Shown here: positions 1-8,959 of the stretch, piece by piece
Layout: each line of letters opens with the position of its first letter
Position numbering within the stretch: the stretch's first letter is position 1
Origin: Streptomyces bikiniensis
GTDB lineage: Bacteria > Actinomycetota > Actinomycetes > Streptomycetales > Streptomycetaceae
DNA: 64,000 nt
Assembly (NCBI GenBank): GCA_000716465.1
Contig: JNWL01000029.1
Coordinates: 1-64,000 of the forward strand
Direction of reading: 5' to 3'
Made by a program: the position numbers and the translations under genes
The notes under the pieces: generated by a model
Told to the model about the DNA's origin: nothing
Databases searched by the model: none
What the model saw: the letters and a program-made list of their open reading frames with translations, nothing else

Positions 1-1897
1 CGAAGCGGGCGATGGCGGCGACCTGCCCCGGCCCCCGCAGCTCCGGATCGGTCCGCCGGGCCAGCTCCCGGTAGTACACCAGATGCCGCCGCTCCACCTC
101 CGCCCGCTCCCCCGCCTCCACCAGCCGCTCCCGCGCGTACTCCGCCACCGTCTCCAGCAACCGGTACCGCATCCCCACCCCACCCGGAGCGGCCACCACC
201 AACGACTTGTCCACCAACGCACCCAGCACGCCCAGCACGTCCCCGGCCCCGCCGTCCCCGCACACCGCCTCCGCCGCCCCCAGATCACACCCGCCCGTGA
301 ACACCGAAAGCCGCCGCAGCACCACCCGCTCCGGACCGTCGAGCAGATCCCACGACCAGTCCACCACCGCCCGCAACGTCTGCTGCCGCGGCAACACCGT
401 CCGCGCCCCCGCCGTCAACAACCGGAAACGATCGTCCAAACGGTCCGCGATCTGCCGCAACGACAGCATCCGCAACCGCGCCGCCGCCAACTCGACCGCC
501 AACGGCAACCCGTCCAGCCGACGGCACACCTCCTCCGCCGCCGCCCGGTCCTCCCCCACCACGAACCCCGGCCGCGCCGCAGCCCCCCGCTCCCCCAACA
601 ACCGCAACGCCACCTCCACCGGCAACGGACCCAACGGCCGCACCACCTCCCCCGGCACCCCCAACGGCTCCCGACTCGTCGCGAGGATCCGCAGCTCCGG
701 ACAGCGGGCGAGCAGGGCCTCGGCCAGCTCGGCGGCGGCGCCGACGACGTGCTCGCAGTTGTCGAGGAGCAGCAGCATCCGGCGTCCGGCGCAGTGCTCC
801 ACGAGCCGGGCGAGGGGGTCGTTCCCGGTCCGCAGCTCCTCGGCGCCGGCGCCGCGCAGGACGGTCTCGCGGGCGCCGACGGCGGCGAGGACGGCCTCGG
901 GCACGGCCTCCGGGGCGGTGACGGGGGCGAGTTCGGCGATCCAGACGCCGTCGGGCCAGGCCCCGGCGCCGCGTTCGGCGGCCTCCTGCGAGAGACGGGT
1001 CTTCCCGGCGCCGCCGGGTCCGAGCAGGGTGACGAGCCGGGCCGCCCGCAGGTCCTCCCGGAGGGCGGCGATCTCCTCGTCGCGGCCGACGAAGCTGGTG
1101 AGCCGCGCGCGCAGGTTGCCCGGGGCGGGGGCGCTCCCCGGGGCGGGGGCGGGCCGGGGTGCCGCCGCGGCCGGCTCCCCGGCGAGCAGTTCCGCGTGGA
1201 GGGCGCGCAGGGCCGGGGACGGGTCCGTGCCGAGGCGGTCGGCGAGGGAGCGGCGGACCGCCTCGTACGCGACGAGTGCTTCGGCGGCCCGGCCCGTGTC
1301 GCGCAGGGCCCTGATCCGCAGCGCCTGGAGAAGTTCGTCCAGCGGGTGGGCCTCGCAGAGGGCGGTGAGCTCGGGCAGGACGGCGGGCGCGTCACCGAGG
1401 GCCAGGGCGGCGCCGAACCGGGCGCGGCGGGCGTCGAGGCGGCGGGCCTCCAGACGGGCGGCCTCGGCGGCCCGGTCCGGCAGGTCGGCCAGGGCGGGGC
1501 CGTGCCAGAGCCCCAGGGCCTCGTCGAGCAGAACGGCCGCCCGCCCCGCGTCCCCGGCGGCGAGCGCGGCCGCGCCCTCGGCGGCGAGGCGTTCGAAGCG
1601 GTGGGCGTCCACGTCCCCGGGCCGGGCGTCGAGCCGGTAGCCGCCGTCGGTGGAGACCACCCGGTCCCGGCCGAGGGCCCTGCGCAGCCGCCCGACCAGG
1701 GCCTGGAGCGCGGCGACCGCGTCGGCGGGCGGCTCGTCGCCGTACCAGACCTCGTCCACGAGGTCCCGTACGGGCACGGGGCGGCCGGCCCGCAGGGCGA
1801 GGACGGTGAGCAGCGCGCGGACCCGGGGGCCGCCGACGGCCACGTCGGTGCCGTCGGGCGCGTGGGCGAGGGCGGGGCCGAGGACGGAGTAGCGCAC
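1..1897 (-). CDS. SARP/AfsR-like transcriptional regulator with NB-ARC ATPase domain (C-terminus beyond left edge)
   Basis: About 632 residues are visible and the frame runs off the left edge. In order: an OmpR-like winged helix (about residues 1-90), a bacterial transcriptional activation (BTAD) helical domain (about 95-240), then an NB-ARC ATPase with P-loop GPGGAGKTRL near residue 292 and Walker B MLLLLDNCEH near 372. Family knowledge: such proteins activate secondary metabolism or development genes, with the ATPase gating DNA binding. The GTG at 1897 gives the canonical VRYSVLGP start; the upstream ATG at 1905 is in a different frame. No biosynthetic cluster is visible on this side, so its target is unknown. 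The truncated end may carry TPR repeats. Confidence 0.85.
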   Translation of the reverse strand, partial: MRYSVLGPALAHAPDGTDVAVGGPRVRALLTVLALRAGRPVPVRDLVDEVWYGDEPPADAVAALQALVGRLRRALGRDRVVSTDGGYRLDARPGDVDAHRFERLAAEGAAALAAGDAGRAAVLLDEALGLWHGPALADLPDRAAEAARLEARRLDARRARFGAALALGDAPAVLPELTALCEAHPLDELLQALRIRALRDTGRAAEALVAYEAVRRSLADRLGTDPSPALRALHAELLAGEPAAAAPRPAPAPGSAPAPGNLRARLTSFVGRDEEIAALREDLRAARLVTLLGPGGAGKTRLSQEAAERGAGAWPDGVWIAELAPVTAPEAVPEAVLAAVGARETVLRGAGAEELRTGNDPLARLVEHCAGRRMLLLLDNCEHVVGAAAELAEALLARCPELRILATSREPLGVPGEVVRPLGPLPVEVALRLLGERGAAARPGFVVGEDRAAAEEVCRRLDGLPLAVELAAARLRMLSLRQIADRLDDRFRLLTAGARTVLPRQQTLRAVVDWSWDLLDGPERVVLRRLSVFTGGCDLGAAEAVCGDGGAGDVLGVLGALVDKSLVVAAPGGVGMRYRLLETVAEYARERLVEAGERAEVERRHLVYYRELARRTDPELRGPGQVAAIARF

Positions 1898-2087
1898 GGG
1901 CCCATTCTCCGTGAGCGCGCGGAGCCCGCTCCCGGCGGGGAGCCGTCCGGGCCGGGACCTCCCGCTTCTCCGCCCGGAACCGGAGGCGGGGACCGGGGCC
2001 GGAAGCCGGGAGCAGGGCCCGGAACCGCGCCCGGTCCCGGTACGTTTCCCGCACACCAGCCTTCCCCGTCCCCTGGGAGCCCCCGCG

Positions 2088-2882
2088 ATGACCACGGCCA
2101 CCACCCGGAGCCACGAACGGCGGATCAGCCCCGTCTTCCTGGCGATCCTCGCCGTCATGGCCGTCACCGGCTGGGCGGTGTGGACGGACTTCGCCGCCCT
2201 GCCCGGTCTGGCGGTCTTCCTCTTCGTGACCTCGGCGTGGGTGGTGTCGCTCTGCCTGCACGAGTACGCGCACGCCCGGACGGCCCTGCACGGCGGGGAC
2301 ATCACGGTGGGCGCGAAGGGCTATCTGACCCTGAACCCGCTGAAGTACACGCACGCGGTGCTGAGCATCGTGCTCCCGGTGCTCTTCGTGATCATGGGCG
2401 GGATCGGTCTGCCGGGCGGCGCGGTCTTCATCGAGCAGGGGCGGATCAAGGGCCGCTGGAAGCACAGCCTGATCTCGGCGGCGGGTCCGCTGACGAACGT
2501 GCTCTTCGCGCTCGTGTGCACGGCCCCGTTCTGGCTGGGCGCGCTGGACGGCGTGCCGCCGGCCTTCCGGTACGCGCTCGCGTTCCTGGCGTTCCTCCAG
2601 GTGACGGCGGCGCTCCTGAACATGCTGCCGGTGCCGGGGCTCGACGGGTACGGGGTGGTGGAGCCCTGGCTGTCGTACGGGGTGAAGCGGCGGATCGAGC
2701 CGTACGCGCCGTACGGCTTCTTCGTCGTGATCGCGCTGCTGTTCGTCCCGGCGGTCAACGGCGCCTTCTTCGACGCGATCGACGCGCTCATGCGGGCCCT
2801 GGGGGTGCCGGAGGCGACCCGGTACTGCGGTTCGCAGCTCTTCCGGTTCTGGGAGGGGACCCCGGAGTTCTGCGAGGTCTAG
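2088..2882 (+). CDS. Site-2 protease-like M50 family membrane metallopeptidase
   Basis: 264 residues with several hydrophobic segments. The zinc-binding motif HEYAH lies at residues 58-62 in a membrane helix, and the second conserved M50 element LPVPGLDGYG is near residue 183. Family members cut substrates inside the membrane, often anti-sigma factors or remnant peptides. The compact form without a visible PDZ domain matches the short actinobacterial subgroup. The frame stays open upstream, but ATG 2088 is the first start that places the N-terminus just ahead of the first membrane helix. The SARP gene is divergent. The natural substrate cannot be told from the sequence. Confidence 0.82.
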   Translation: MTTATTRSHERRISPVFLAILAVMAVTGWAVWTDFAALPGLAVFLFVTSAWVVSLCLHEYAHARTALHGGDITVGAKGYLTLNPLKYTHAVLSIVLPVLFVIMGGIGLPGGAVFIEQGRIKGRWKHSLISAAGPLTNVLFALVCTAPFWLGALDGVPPAFRYALAFLAFLQVTAALLNMLPVPGLDGYGVVEPWLSYGVKRRIEPYAPYGFFVVIALLFVPAVNGAFFDAIDALMRALGVPEATRYCGSQLFRFWEGTPEFCEV

Positions 2883-2897
2883 GGGTTCCGTCCCGGC

Positions 2898-3083
2898 TCA
2901 GACCCGGGCGGCGGCTTCCTTCTCGGCCTTGGCGCGGCGGAGGTAGTACCAGGCCATGTTGGAGGAGAGGCCGGCCAGGAGGACCCAGACGATGCCGAGG
3001 AAGCTGCCCTGGACGAAGGAGACGACGGCCGCGGCGACGGCCAGGGCGCAGACCACGAGGGCGTAGAGGGCGAGGCGGGGCAT
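2898..3083 (-). CDS. Small two-helix membrane protein, conserved type, function unknown
   Basis: 61 residues starting MPRLALYALVV, with two hydrophobic stretches (about 4-20 and 25-43) and a basic, charged tail. ATG 3083 is preceded by a GGAG ribosome site about 9 bases upstream (read on the minus strand); the frame also opens earlier at 3140 but that extension is polar and lacks a ribosome site. It converges with the M50 gene, with 15 bases between stop codons. No catalytic residues are seen. It resembles small hypothetical membrane proteins common in Streptomyces. Confidence 0.7.
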   Translation of the reverse strand: MPRLALYALVVCALAVAAAVVSFVQGSFLGIVWVLLAGLSSNMAWYYLRRAKAEKEAAARV

Positions 3084-3191
3084 GGGGGTCGGCTCCTGTC
3101 CGGTACGGATGGGTCTCGGTGCCCGTCCAGTGTCCCCCATGCCCGGAAGCGCCCGTTCTCCGGCCCTCCGAGGTCTCCGGGGTCCGCCGGC

Positions 3192-3914
3192 TCAGACGTC
3201 GGTGACCCGGAGGCCCGCGTGGGCCTTGTAGCGGCGGTTGACCGAGATCAGGTTGGCGACCAGCGACTCGACCTGATGGGCGTTGCGCAGCCTGCCGGCG
3301 AAGACGCCGCGCATGCCGGGGATGCGGCCGGCGAGGGCCTGGACGGTCTCCACGTCGGCGCGCTCCTCGCCGAGGACCATCACGTCGGTGTCGATCTCGT
3401 CCAGGGAGGCGTCCTGGAGGAGGACGGCGGACAGGTGGTGGAAGGCGGCGGTCACCCGGGAGTCCGGCAGGAGCGCGGCGGCCTGCTCGGCGGCGGAGCC
3501 CTCCTCGGGCTTGAGAGCGTAGGCGCCCTTCTTGTCGAAGCCGAGCGGGTTGACGCAGTCCACGACGAGCTTGCCGGCCAGCTCCTCGCGCAGCGACTCC
3601 AGCGTCTTGGCGTGGCCGTCCCACGGCACGGCGACGATCACGACGTCACTGCGGCGGGCGGTCTCGGCGTTGTCGGCGCCCTCGACGCCCTGGCCCAGCT
3701 CGGCGGCCGCGTCCCGGGCGCGGTCGGCGGAGCGGGAGCCGATGATCACCTTCTGTCCGGCCCGGGCGAAGCGGTACGCGAGGCCGCGGCCCTGCTCGCC
3801 GGTGCCGCCGAGGACGCCGACGACGAGCCCGGAGACGTCGGGGAGGTCCCACGGGTCCTTGGGGGTCCTGGCCGCGGGGGCGGTGGGGTCCTGGGATGCG
3901 CTGGAGGAAGTCAT
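3192..3914 (-). CDS. npdG: NADPH-dependent F420 reductase
   Basis: 240 residues. The Rossmann dinucleotide motif GVLGGTGEQGRGLA lies near residue 34, followed by IIGSRSADRA, the arginine-containing loop that recognises the NADP phosphate. The central AVPWDGH and the C-terminal NRRYKAHAGLRVTD fit the F420H2:NADP+ oxidoreductase family. It moves hydride between NADPH and the deazaflavin F420 in the cytoplasm, supplying F420H2 to reductases typical of actinobacteria. ATG 3914 has GAGG upstream. The first 27 residues are a polar, Ala/Pro-rich extension beyond the Rossmann core. The gene is transcribed alone and is divergent from the gene at 4020. Confidence 0.9.
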   Translation of the reverse strand: MTSSSASQDPTAPAARTPKDPWDLPDVSGLVVGVLGGTGEQGRGLAYRFARAGQKVIIGSRSADRARDAAAELGQGVEGADNAETARRSDVVIVAVPWDGHAKTLESLREELAGKLVVDCVNPLGFDKKGAYALKPEEGSAAEQAAALLPDSRVTAAFHHLSAVLLQDASLDEIDTDVMVLGEERADVETVQALAGRIPGMRGVFAGRLRNAHQVESLVANLISVNRRYKAHAGLRVTDV

Positions 3915-4019
3915 GGCCCCGACATTACCGACCGGTCGGACCACCGGGTGGCTTCCCGTACGGGTGATCCCCCGGCTTTCGGCCACGCGCGGGCCCGGCG
4001 TCGTACAGGATGCGGCCGC

Positions 4020-4622
4020 ATGGATGCCGTACGGGTCGCGTTGCTGCGGGAAGTGCTCGCCGGGACGGAGTGGCCGGGGGAGGCCCGCCGGTTCGCGGGG
4101 GCGCTGCGGGGTTCGGTGGTCCCGCACGGGGGCGGGCTGCTCCTGGTCGGCACGGCGGAGTACGAGCCCTGGCACCTGGCGGCGCACCTGGTCGACGAGT
4201 CCGCCTGGTCGGGGCTGCCGGAGCTGGCGCCGACGCTGGTGCGGCACCGGGTGCGGCCGGGTGATCCGGCGCACCTGTCGGTGGGCCTGGGCCGCCTGGA
4301 GGCGGCGGGGCGGGGGGCGACGCTCCTGATGGTGGCGCCGGAGCGGCCGGGGGCGGGGCTGCTCCAGCGGGTGCACGACGCGCGGCGGGCGGGGGCGACG
4401 GTGCTGACGCTCGACGGGGGTGACCCGGAGGTGCGGGGGCTCGCGCACGAGACGCTGGCGGTGACGGAGGGGTCGGGGGTGGACCTGGACACGGTGCAGC
4501 ACCTGGTGAGCGCGGCGGCCGGGGAGAACAGACTGCCGTCACCGCGCGGGGGCCGCCGCTTCCGGGACCGCCTCTCGGCCCTCGCGGACCGCTTGACGGC
4601 CCCGCCGCCGAAGCGCTGGTAG
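4020..4622 (+). CDS. Hypothetical protein, about 200 residues
   Basis: 200 residues starting MDAVRVALL. I do not recognise a named family. An alternating hydrophobic pattern with a central TLLMVAPERPGAGL stretch and a following ATVLTLDGG strand suggests an alpha/beta fold of the sugar-isomerase-like kind, but no catalytic motif is clear. The tail is basic and low in complexity. It starts 105 bases from the divergent npdG and ends just before a 27-bp tandem repeat. Codon use is like its neighbours, so it looks like a real chromosomal gene. The function is unassigned. Confidence 0.65.
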   Translation: MDAVRVALLREVLAGTEWPGEARRFAGALRGSVVPHGGGLLLVGTAEYEPWHLAAHLVDESAWSGLPELAPTLVRHRVRPGDPAHLSVGLGRLEAAGRGATLLMVAPERPGAGLLQRVHDARRAGATVLTLDGGDPEVRGLAHETLAVTEGSGVDLDTVQHLVSAAAGENRLPSPRGGRRFRDRLSALADRLTAPPPKRW

Positions 4623-4636
4623 GGGGCCCCGCGCCT

Positions 4637-4750
4637 CCGGCGGGACGGTGGCGGGCCGTGCCCCCGGCGGGACGGTCGCGGGCCGTGCCCCCGGCGGGAC
4701 GGTCGCGGGCCGTGCCCCCGGCGGGACGGTGGCGGGCCGTGCCCCCGGCA
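4637..4750. repeat. 27-bp tandem repeat, about four copies
   Basis: Four consecutive 27-bp units contain the core gcgggacggt followed by cgggccgtgccccc. They differ only by a g/c change after the ggt. The array sits between the stop of the hypothetical gene at 4622 and the MFS start at 4887, and is followed by shorter gtgaccggtgg repeats. No hairpin-plus-spacer pattern of a CRISPR is present. Confidence 0.85.
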
Positions 4751-4886
4751 GCGGTGACCGGTGGCGCCGGTGACCGGTGGCGGTACCGGCCGCCCGGGCG
4801 GGGCGGGCTCCGCCCTCCGGACGGCCGACGGGGGTCACCGATAATCAGGTTGCCTTCAGCACCTTCCGGACGGAGCATGTCCCCTC

Positions 4887-6203
4887 GTGTCCCCCGCGCT
4901 CTCCAAGCTCTCCGCCGTCCTGCCCGATCTGGCGCCCTGGCGCGCCTCCCGCGACTTCCGGCTCCTGTGGGTGCAGGGGCTCGTGACGTTCTTCAGCAGC
5001 GCGATGGCGATGATCGCGCTGCCGCTCCAGATCAAGGAGCTGACGAACTCGCCGCTCGCGGTCGGGGCGATGGGCGCGGTCGAGCTGGTGCCGCTCGTGG
5101 TCTTCGGCCTGTACGGCGGGGCGCTCGCGGACGCGGTCGACCGGCGGCGGGTGATCCTGTGGACCGAGGCGGGCCTCGGCACGCTCGCCCTGGTCCTGCT
5201 GGTCAACGCGGTGCTGCCGGAGCCGATGCTCTGGCCGCTGTACGTGGTCGCGGCGGGCGTCTCGGCGCTCGCGGGGCTCCAGCGCCCCGCGCTCGACTCG
5301 CTCTTCGCCCGGATCGTGCCGCACGAGCACCAGACGGCGGCGGCCGCCCTGAACTCGCTGCGCTGGCAGATGGGTGCCATCGCGGGCCCCTCGATCGCGG
5401 GCCTGGTCGTGGCCTTCGCTGGGCACGCGCCCGCGTACGCGGTGACGGCCTGCGGCTTCGCGGTCTCGGTCCTGATGTGCCGGCGCCTCTCCCCCGCGCC
5501 GCCCGCGCACGATGCGGAGAAGCCGTCGCTGCGGGGCATCGCGGAGGGGGCGCGGTACGCCTGGTCGCGGCCGGTGCTGCTCGGCACGTACGCGGTCGAC
5601 CTGGCGGCGATGTTCTTCGCCTTCCCGAACGCGATCTTCCCGTTCCTCGCGGACGAGCTGGACGCGGACTGGTCGCTCGGCCTGATGTACGCGGCGGGCT
5701 CGGTGGGCTCGCTGGTCCTCGGCCTGACCAGCGGCTGGACCTCGAAGGTGCGGCGGCACGGGCTGCTCGTGGCCGGGGGCGCGGCCGCCTGGGGCCTGGC
5801 CATCGCGGCGGCCGGCTGGTTCGGGAACGTGTGGCTGGTGCTGCTCTGCCTGGCCTTCGCGGGCGCGGGCGACATGCTGAGCGGTCTGGGCCGCTCGACC
5901 ATCTGGAACCAGACGATCCCGGAGGAGCTGCGCGGCCGGCTGGCGGGCATCGAGGTGCTCTCGTACAGCGTCGGCCCGCAGCTGGGCCAGGTGCGGGCGG
6001 GCGTGATGGCGGGCTGGACCGGCACCCGTACGGCGGTCTGGACGGGCGGCGTGGCCTGCGTGGCCTCGGTGGGCCTGCTCTGCCTGGCGCTGCCGAAGCT
6101 CCTGGCGTACGACTCCGAGACCGACGAGGACTCGCTGCGGCGCCGGGCGCAGCAGCGGGAGGCGGCCGGGGAGGCCCGCACGGAGGCCGCCGACACCGCC
6201 TGA
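4887..6203 (+). CDS. Major facilitator superfamily exporter, enterobactin-exporter-like (EntS) type
   Basis: 438 residues with about twelve hydrophobic segments. The loop-2/3 motif GALADAVDRRRVI (near residue 75) is the classic MFS signature. The opening WRASRDFRLLWVQGLVTFF and the absence of a long central loop fit the MFS_3/EntS group, exporters of small molecules or siderophores. GTG 4887 follows the tandem repeat region. The C-terminus is a charged cytoplasmic tail rich in Glu, Arg and Ala. No regulator or siderophore gene adjoins it, so the substrate is open. Confidence 0.85.
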   Translation: MSPALSKLSAVLPDLAPWRASRDFRLLWVQGLVTFFSSAMAMIALPLQIKELTNSPLAVGAMGAVELVPLVVFGLYGGALADAVDRRRVILWTEAGLGTLALVLLVNAVLPEPMLWPLYVVAAGVSALAGLQRPALDSLFARIVPHEHQTAAAALNSLRWQMGAIAGPSIAGLVVAFAGHAPAYAVTACGFAVSVLMCRRLSPAPPAHDAEKPSLRGIAEGARYAWSRPVLLGTYAVDLAAMFFAFPNAIFPFLADELDADWSLGLMYAAGSVGSLVLGLTSGWTSKVRRHGLLVAGGAAAWGLAIAAAGWFGNVWLVLLCLAFAGAGDMLSGLGRSTIWNQTIPEELRGRLAGIEVLSYSVGPQLGQVRAGVMAGWTGTRTAVWTGGVACVASVGLLCLALPKLLAYDSETDEDSLRRRAQQREAAGEARTEAADTA

Positions 6204-6255
6204 GCGGCGCCGGCGGCATGCGCCCGTCCGGGGGTGTCCGCTCCGCGGCGCCCGC

Positions 6256-6489
6256 CTACTCGGGGTTCTCGTCCTTCTTCCCCCCGGCGTCGTGCCAGCG
6301 CGGGTCCGTCTCCCACTCCAGGTTCCGCTCGCGGGCGGTCTCCATGGCGTGGGAGGCCTCCTCACGGGTGGTGTACGGGCCGAAACGGTTCTTCGAGGGG
6401 CATTCGGGGCCCTCCTCGACCGTCTTGTGCTCCAGGCAGTAGTACCACTCGCCCGGTTTGCCCGCGGTGCGCTTCTTGAACAGGGCCAT
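6256..6489 (-). CDS. Small conserved actinobacterial protein, SPOR-like pattern, unknown function
   Basis: 77 residues starting [18 protein letters not shown]. It carries two cysteines ([17 protein letters not shown]) and a segment [17 protein letters not shown] that resembles the ligand loop of short SPOR-like domains. The charged C-terminus ends DENPE. ATG 6489 has GGAAGGAGCC upstream. It lies between convergent and divergent neighbours as a single gene. The function is unassigned; I recognise it only as a recurrent small actinobacterial protein. Confidence 0.72.
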   Translation of the reverse strand: MALFKKRTAGKPGEWYYCLEHKTVEEGPECPSKNRFGPYTTREEASHAMETARERNLEWETDPRWHDAGGKKDENPE

Positions 6490-6548
6490 CGTCGGCTCCT
6501 TCCTCCGAGGATCATGGTGCCCCAGACCCGGTCGTTACACTCGCTGGC

Positions 6549-7406
6549 ATGTCTGGCCAGTCGCTTCTCGTACCGGGGGAGCTCTCCCCCCACCGCTCCG
6601 TTCCGGGTTCCATCCGCCGCCCCGAGTACGTCGGGAAGCCCGCACCGGCCCCGTACACCGGGCCCGAGGTGCAGGATTCCGACACGATCGAACGGATGCG
6701 GATCGCCGGCCGCATCGCCGCGCAGGCGATGGAGGAGGCCGCCAAGCACATCGCCCCCGGCGTCACCACCGACGAGCTCGACCGGGTCGCGCACGAGTTC
6801 ATGTGCGACCACGGCGCCTACCCCTCCACCCTCGGCTACCGCGGCTTCCCGAAGTCGCTGTGCGCCTCGGTCAACGAGGTCATCTGCCACGGCATCCCGG
6901 ACTCCACGGTGCTGCGGGACGGCGACATCGTGAACCTCGACGTCACGGCGTACGTCAACGGCGTGCACGGCGACAACAACGCCACCTACCTCTGCGGCGA
7001 CGTCGACGAGGAGTCGCGGCTGCTCGTGGAGCGGACCCGGGAGGCCCTGAACCGGGCGATCAAGGCGGTGCGCCCGGGGCGCCGGATCAACATCATCGGG
7101 CGGGTCATCGAGTCGTACGCCAAGCGGTTCGGCTACGGGGTCGTGCGCGACTTCACCGGGCACGGCATCAACTCGTCGTTCCACTCCGGCCTGATCGTGC
7201 CGCACTACGACTCCCCGCACCACACCACCGAGATCAAGAAGGGCATGACCTTCACCATCGAGCCGATGCTGACGCTCGGCACCCACGACTACGACATGTG
7301 GGACGACGGCTGGACCGTGGTGACCAAGGACCGCAAGCGGACGGCCCAGTTCGAGCACACCCTCGTCGTGACGGAGACCGGAGCGGAGATCCTGACCCTG
7401 CCCTGA
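6549..7406 (+). CDS. map: Type I methionine aminopeptidase
   Basis: 285 residues. All five metal ligands of the pita-bread fold are visible: Asp in NLDVTAYV and in GVHGDNN, His in [11 protein letters not shown], Glu in TIEPML, and Glu in QFEHTLVV. The enzyme removes initiator methionine from nascent proteins in the cytoplasm. An N-terminal extension of about 40 residues ([18 protein letters not shown]) matches the MetAP-Ic form of actinobacteria, which has an SH3-binding-like segment. The start is ATG 6549. Confidence 0.95.
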   Translation: MSGQSLLVPGELSPHRSVPGSIRRPEYVGKPAPAPYTGPEVQDSDTIERMRIAGRIAAQAMEEAAKHIAPGVTTDELDRVAHEFMCDHGAYPSTLGYRGFPKSLCASVNEVICHGIPDSTVLRDGDIVNLDVTAYVNGVHGDNNATYLCGDVDEESRLLVERTREALNRAIKAVRPGRRINIIGRVIESYAKRFGYGVVRDFTGHGINSSFHSGLIVPHYDSPHHTTEIKKGMTFTIEPMLTLGTHDYDMWDDGWTVVTKDRKRTAQFEHTLVVTETGAEILTLP

Positions 7407-7466
7407 CGTTGCCCCGCCCCGGGAAGTGGGTAGCTTTTTTACCGACAGGTCGTCGGGAACCGGTTG

Positions 7467-7484
7467 ACTTAGGTAAGCCTAAGT
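7467..7484. promoter_or_regulatory. Iron box (DmdR/IdeR-type operator) before heme oxygenase
   Basis: The palindrome acttagg-taag-cctaagt has perfect 7-bp arms around a 4-bp centre. It matches the actinobacterial DtxR/IdeR/DmdR consensus TTAGGTTAGSCTAACCTAA through its ttaggtaagcctaa core. It lies about 50 bases upstream of the heme oxygenase start, where an iron-bound repressor would block transcription. Seen directly; the regulator identity is inferred from the consensus. Confidence 0.85.
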
Positions 7485-7532
7485 TGGCAGGATCGCCACT
7501 GGTTCCCGTCCCATCGGTCCCGGAGGCACGCC

Positions 7533-8183
7533 TTGGACACGCCCTTCTCGACGCTCATCCGCACGGCGTCGCACGAGCAGCACACCGAAGCGGAGACGTC
7601 GTCCTTCATGGGTGACCTCCTCGGCGGGCGCCTGGGCGTCGACGCCTACGCGCGCTACACGGAGCAGCTCTGGTTCGTCTACCGGGCCCTGGAGGAGGGT
7701 GCGGAGGCCCTGCGCGAGGACCCGGTCGCCGGGCCGTTCGTACAGCCCGAGCTGTTCCGCACGACCGCCCTGGAGCGGGACCTCGCCCATCTGCGGGGGC
7801 CGGACTGGCGCGACGGCCTCTCGCCGCTGCCGGCCACCACGGCGTACGCCGAGCGGGTCGCCGAGTGCGCCCGCGAGTGGCCCGGGGGTTACGTGGCGCA
7901 CCACTACACGCGCTACCTGGGCGACCTGTCGGGCGGCCAGATCATCCGCGACAAGGCGGAGCGCACCTGGGGCTTCGCCCGCAAGGGCGACGGCGTCCGC
8001 TTCTACGTCTTCGAGGAGATCTCCAACCCGGCCGCGTTCAAGCGCGCGTACCGGGAACTGCTCGACGGGGTGAACGCCGACGACCTGGAGAAGCAGCGGA
8101 TCATCGACGAGTGCAAGCGCGCCTTCGACTTCAACAGCGCGGTCTTCCACCAGCTCGGGGGCGAGTTCCCGCTGAGCGCGTGA
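7533..8183 (+). CDS. hmuO: Biliverdin-producing heme oxygenase
   Basis: 216 residues. The proximal heme ligand is His17 within HTEAETSSFM, aligning with the HEKAEHSTFM type segment of HmuO. The distal glycine-rich helix is YLGDLSGGQII. The enzyme opens heme with O2 and reductant to give biliverdin, CO and Fe2+, releasing iron inside the cell. The start is a TTG at 7533 with a strong GGAGG six bases before it. The iron box upstream implies induction when iron is scarce. No heme transporter adjoins, so it may act on endogenous heme or heme imported by a distant system. Confidence 0.93.
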   Translation: MDTPFSTLIRTASHEQHTEAETSSFMGDLLGGRLGVDAYARYTEQLWFVYRALEEGAEALREDPVAGPFVQPELFRTTALERDLAHLRGPDWRDGLSPLPATTAYAERVAECAREWPGGYVAHHYTRYLGDLSGGQIIRDKAERTWGFARKGDGVRFYVFEEISNPAAFKRAYRELLDGVNADDLEKQRIIDECKRAFDFNSAVFHQLGGEFPLSA

Positions 8184-8207
8184 CGCCCTTCCGAACGGTG
8201 CGGAGGG

Positions 8208-8876
8208 TCAGCGCGTGAGCGTGCCCTCCAGGCGGACGCGTCCGCCGAGTTCCACGATGCCGTCGGGGCCGGGGGCGGTGAGCAGCTGCGAACCCCGGCC
8301 CTGCGTGATGTTCAGGGCCCGGCCCAGCTCCGCCGTGAGCAGCAGCGCCGCCGCGCCGGTGGCCTCGTCCTCGTCGATGCCGTCGCCGCGCCCCGGGAAG
8401 GCCCGCGCCCTGATCCGCCCGGCCGCCTCCTCCTCCCAGGCCCAGGCGTAGACCCACTCCCCCGGCTCGGGCACCTCCAGCGCCTCCACCTCGGCGGCGG
8501 AGGCGTACCGGCGCAGGGTGCGGGGCGGGACCCACTCCGCGCGCGCCTCGATCCAGGTGAACTCCCCGTCGCCGCGCACCCACACCTCGCCGGCCGGCGG
8601 GTGGACGACCTCCAGGTCGAGGAGCCAGGCCGCGCCGACGAGCGGGTGCCCGGCGAACGGCAGCCGCAGGCCGGGCGTGTAGATGTCCACGATCCCGCGC
8701 TCCGGGTCGTCCACGAACACCGTCTCGCTGAAGCCGAGTTCCTTGGCGAGCGCCTGCCGCGAGGACTCGTCGGGGTGGGTACGGGCGTCCCGTACGACCC
8801 CGAGGGGGTTGCCGTACCGGCCGTCGCCCGCACAGAAGACCCGCAGGACGTCGATGTCAGTGGCGGTCGTGTTCAT
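8208..8876 (-). CDS. PhzF family isomerase/epimerase-like protein
   Basis: 222 residues from ATG 8876 (MNTTATDIDVLRVF). The family marks are GRYGNPLGVV near the N-terminus and LPFAGHPLVGAAW in the first half, with a second diaminopimelate-epimerase-like half containing DEDEATGAAALLL. PhzF itself isomerises an intermediate of phenazine synthesis; most homologues, including isolated ones like this, have unknown substrates. It is shorter than PhzF (about 278). No other phenazine genes are present, so phenazine production should not be inferred. Confidence 0.85.
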   Translation of the reverse strand: MNTTATDIDVLRVFCAGDGRYGNPLGVVRDARTHPDESSRQALAKELGFSETVFVDDPERGIVDIYTPGLRLPFAGHPLVGAAWLLDLEVVHPPAGEVWVRGDGEFTWIEARAEWVPPRTLRRYASAAEVEALEVPEPGEWVYAWAWEEEAAGRIRARAFPGRGDGIDEDEATGAAALLLTAELGRALNITQGRGSQLLTAPGPDGIVELGGRVRLEGTLTR

Positions 8877-8904
8877 GGCGGAATTCAACCATCCGTCCGC
8901 AAGG

Positions 8905-8943
8905 GGGCAGGGCCGCACCCGGATTCCGGGTGCGGCCCTGCCC
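8905..8943 (-). terminator. Strong hairpin terminator for the LAATG-protein gene
   Basis: A perfect 18-bp stem (gggcagggccgcacccgg with its complement) encloses a 3-base att loop. It begins 17 bases past the minus-strand stop at 8960, upstream of the PhzF start. No T-tract is present, as is usual for GC-rich actinobacterial terminators. Confidence 0.8.
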
Positions 8944-8959
8944 GGTGGGGGGTGGCGGA

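Noticed and set aside
83..3205. Open frame of 1040 codons on the plus strand
   Set aside because: It is antisense to the SARP gene and crosses three better-supported genes; its composition is Pro/Arg/Gly-rich as expected of an off-frame in GC-rich DNA.
8208..8876. Phenazine biosynthesis locus
   Set aside because: A lone PhzF homologue without phzA-E or phzG is not evidence for phenazine synthesis.
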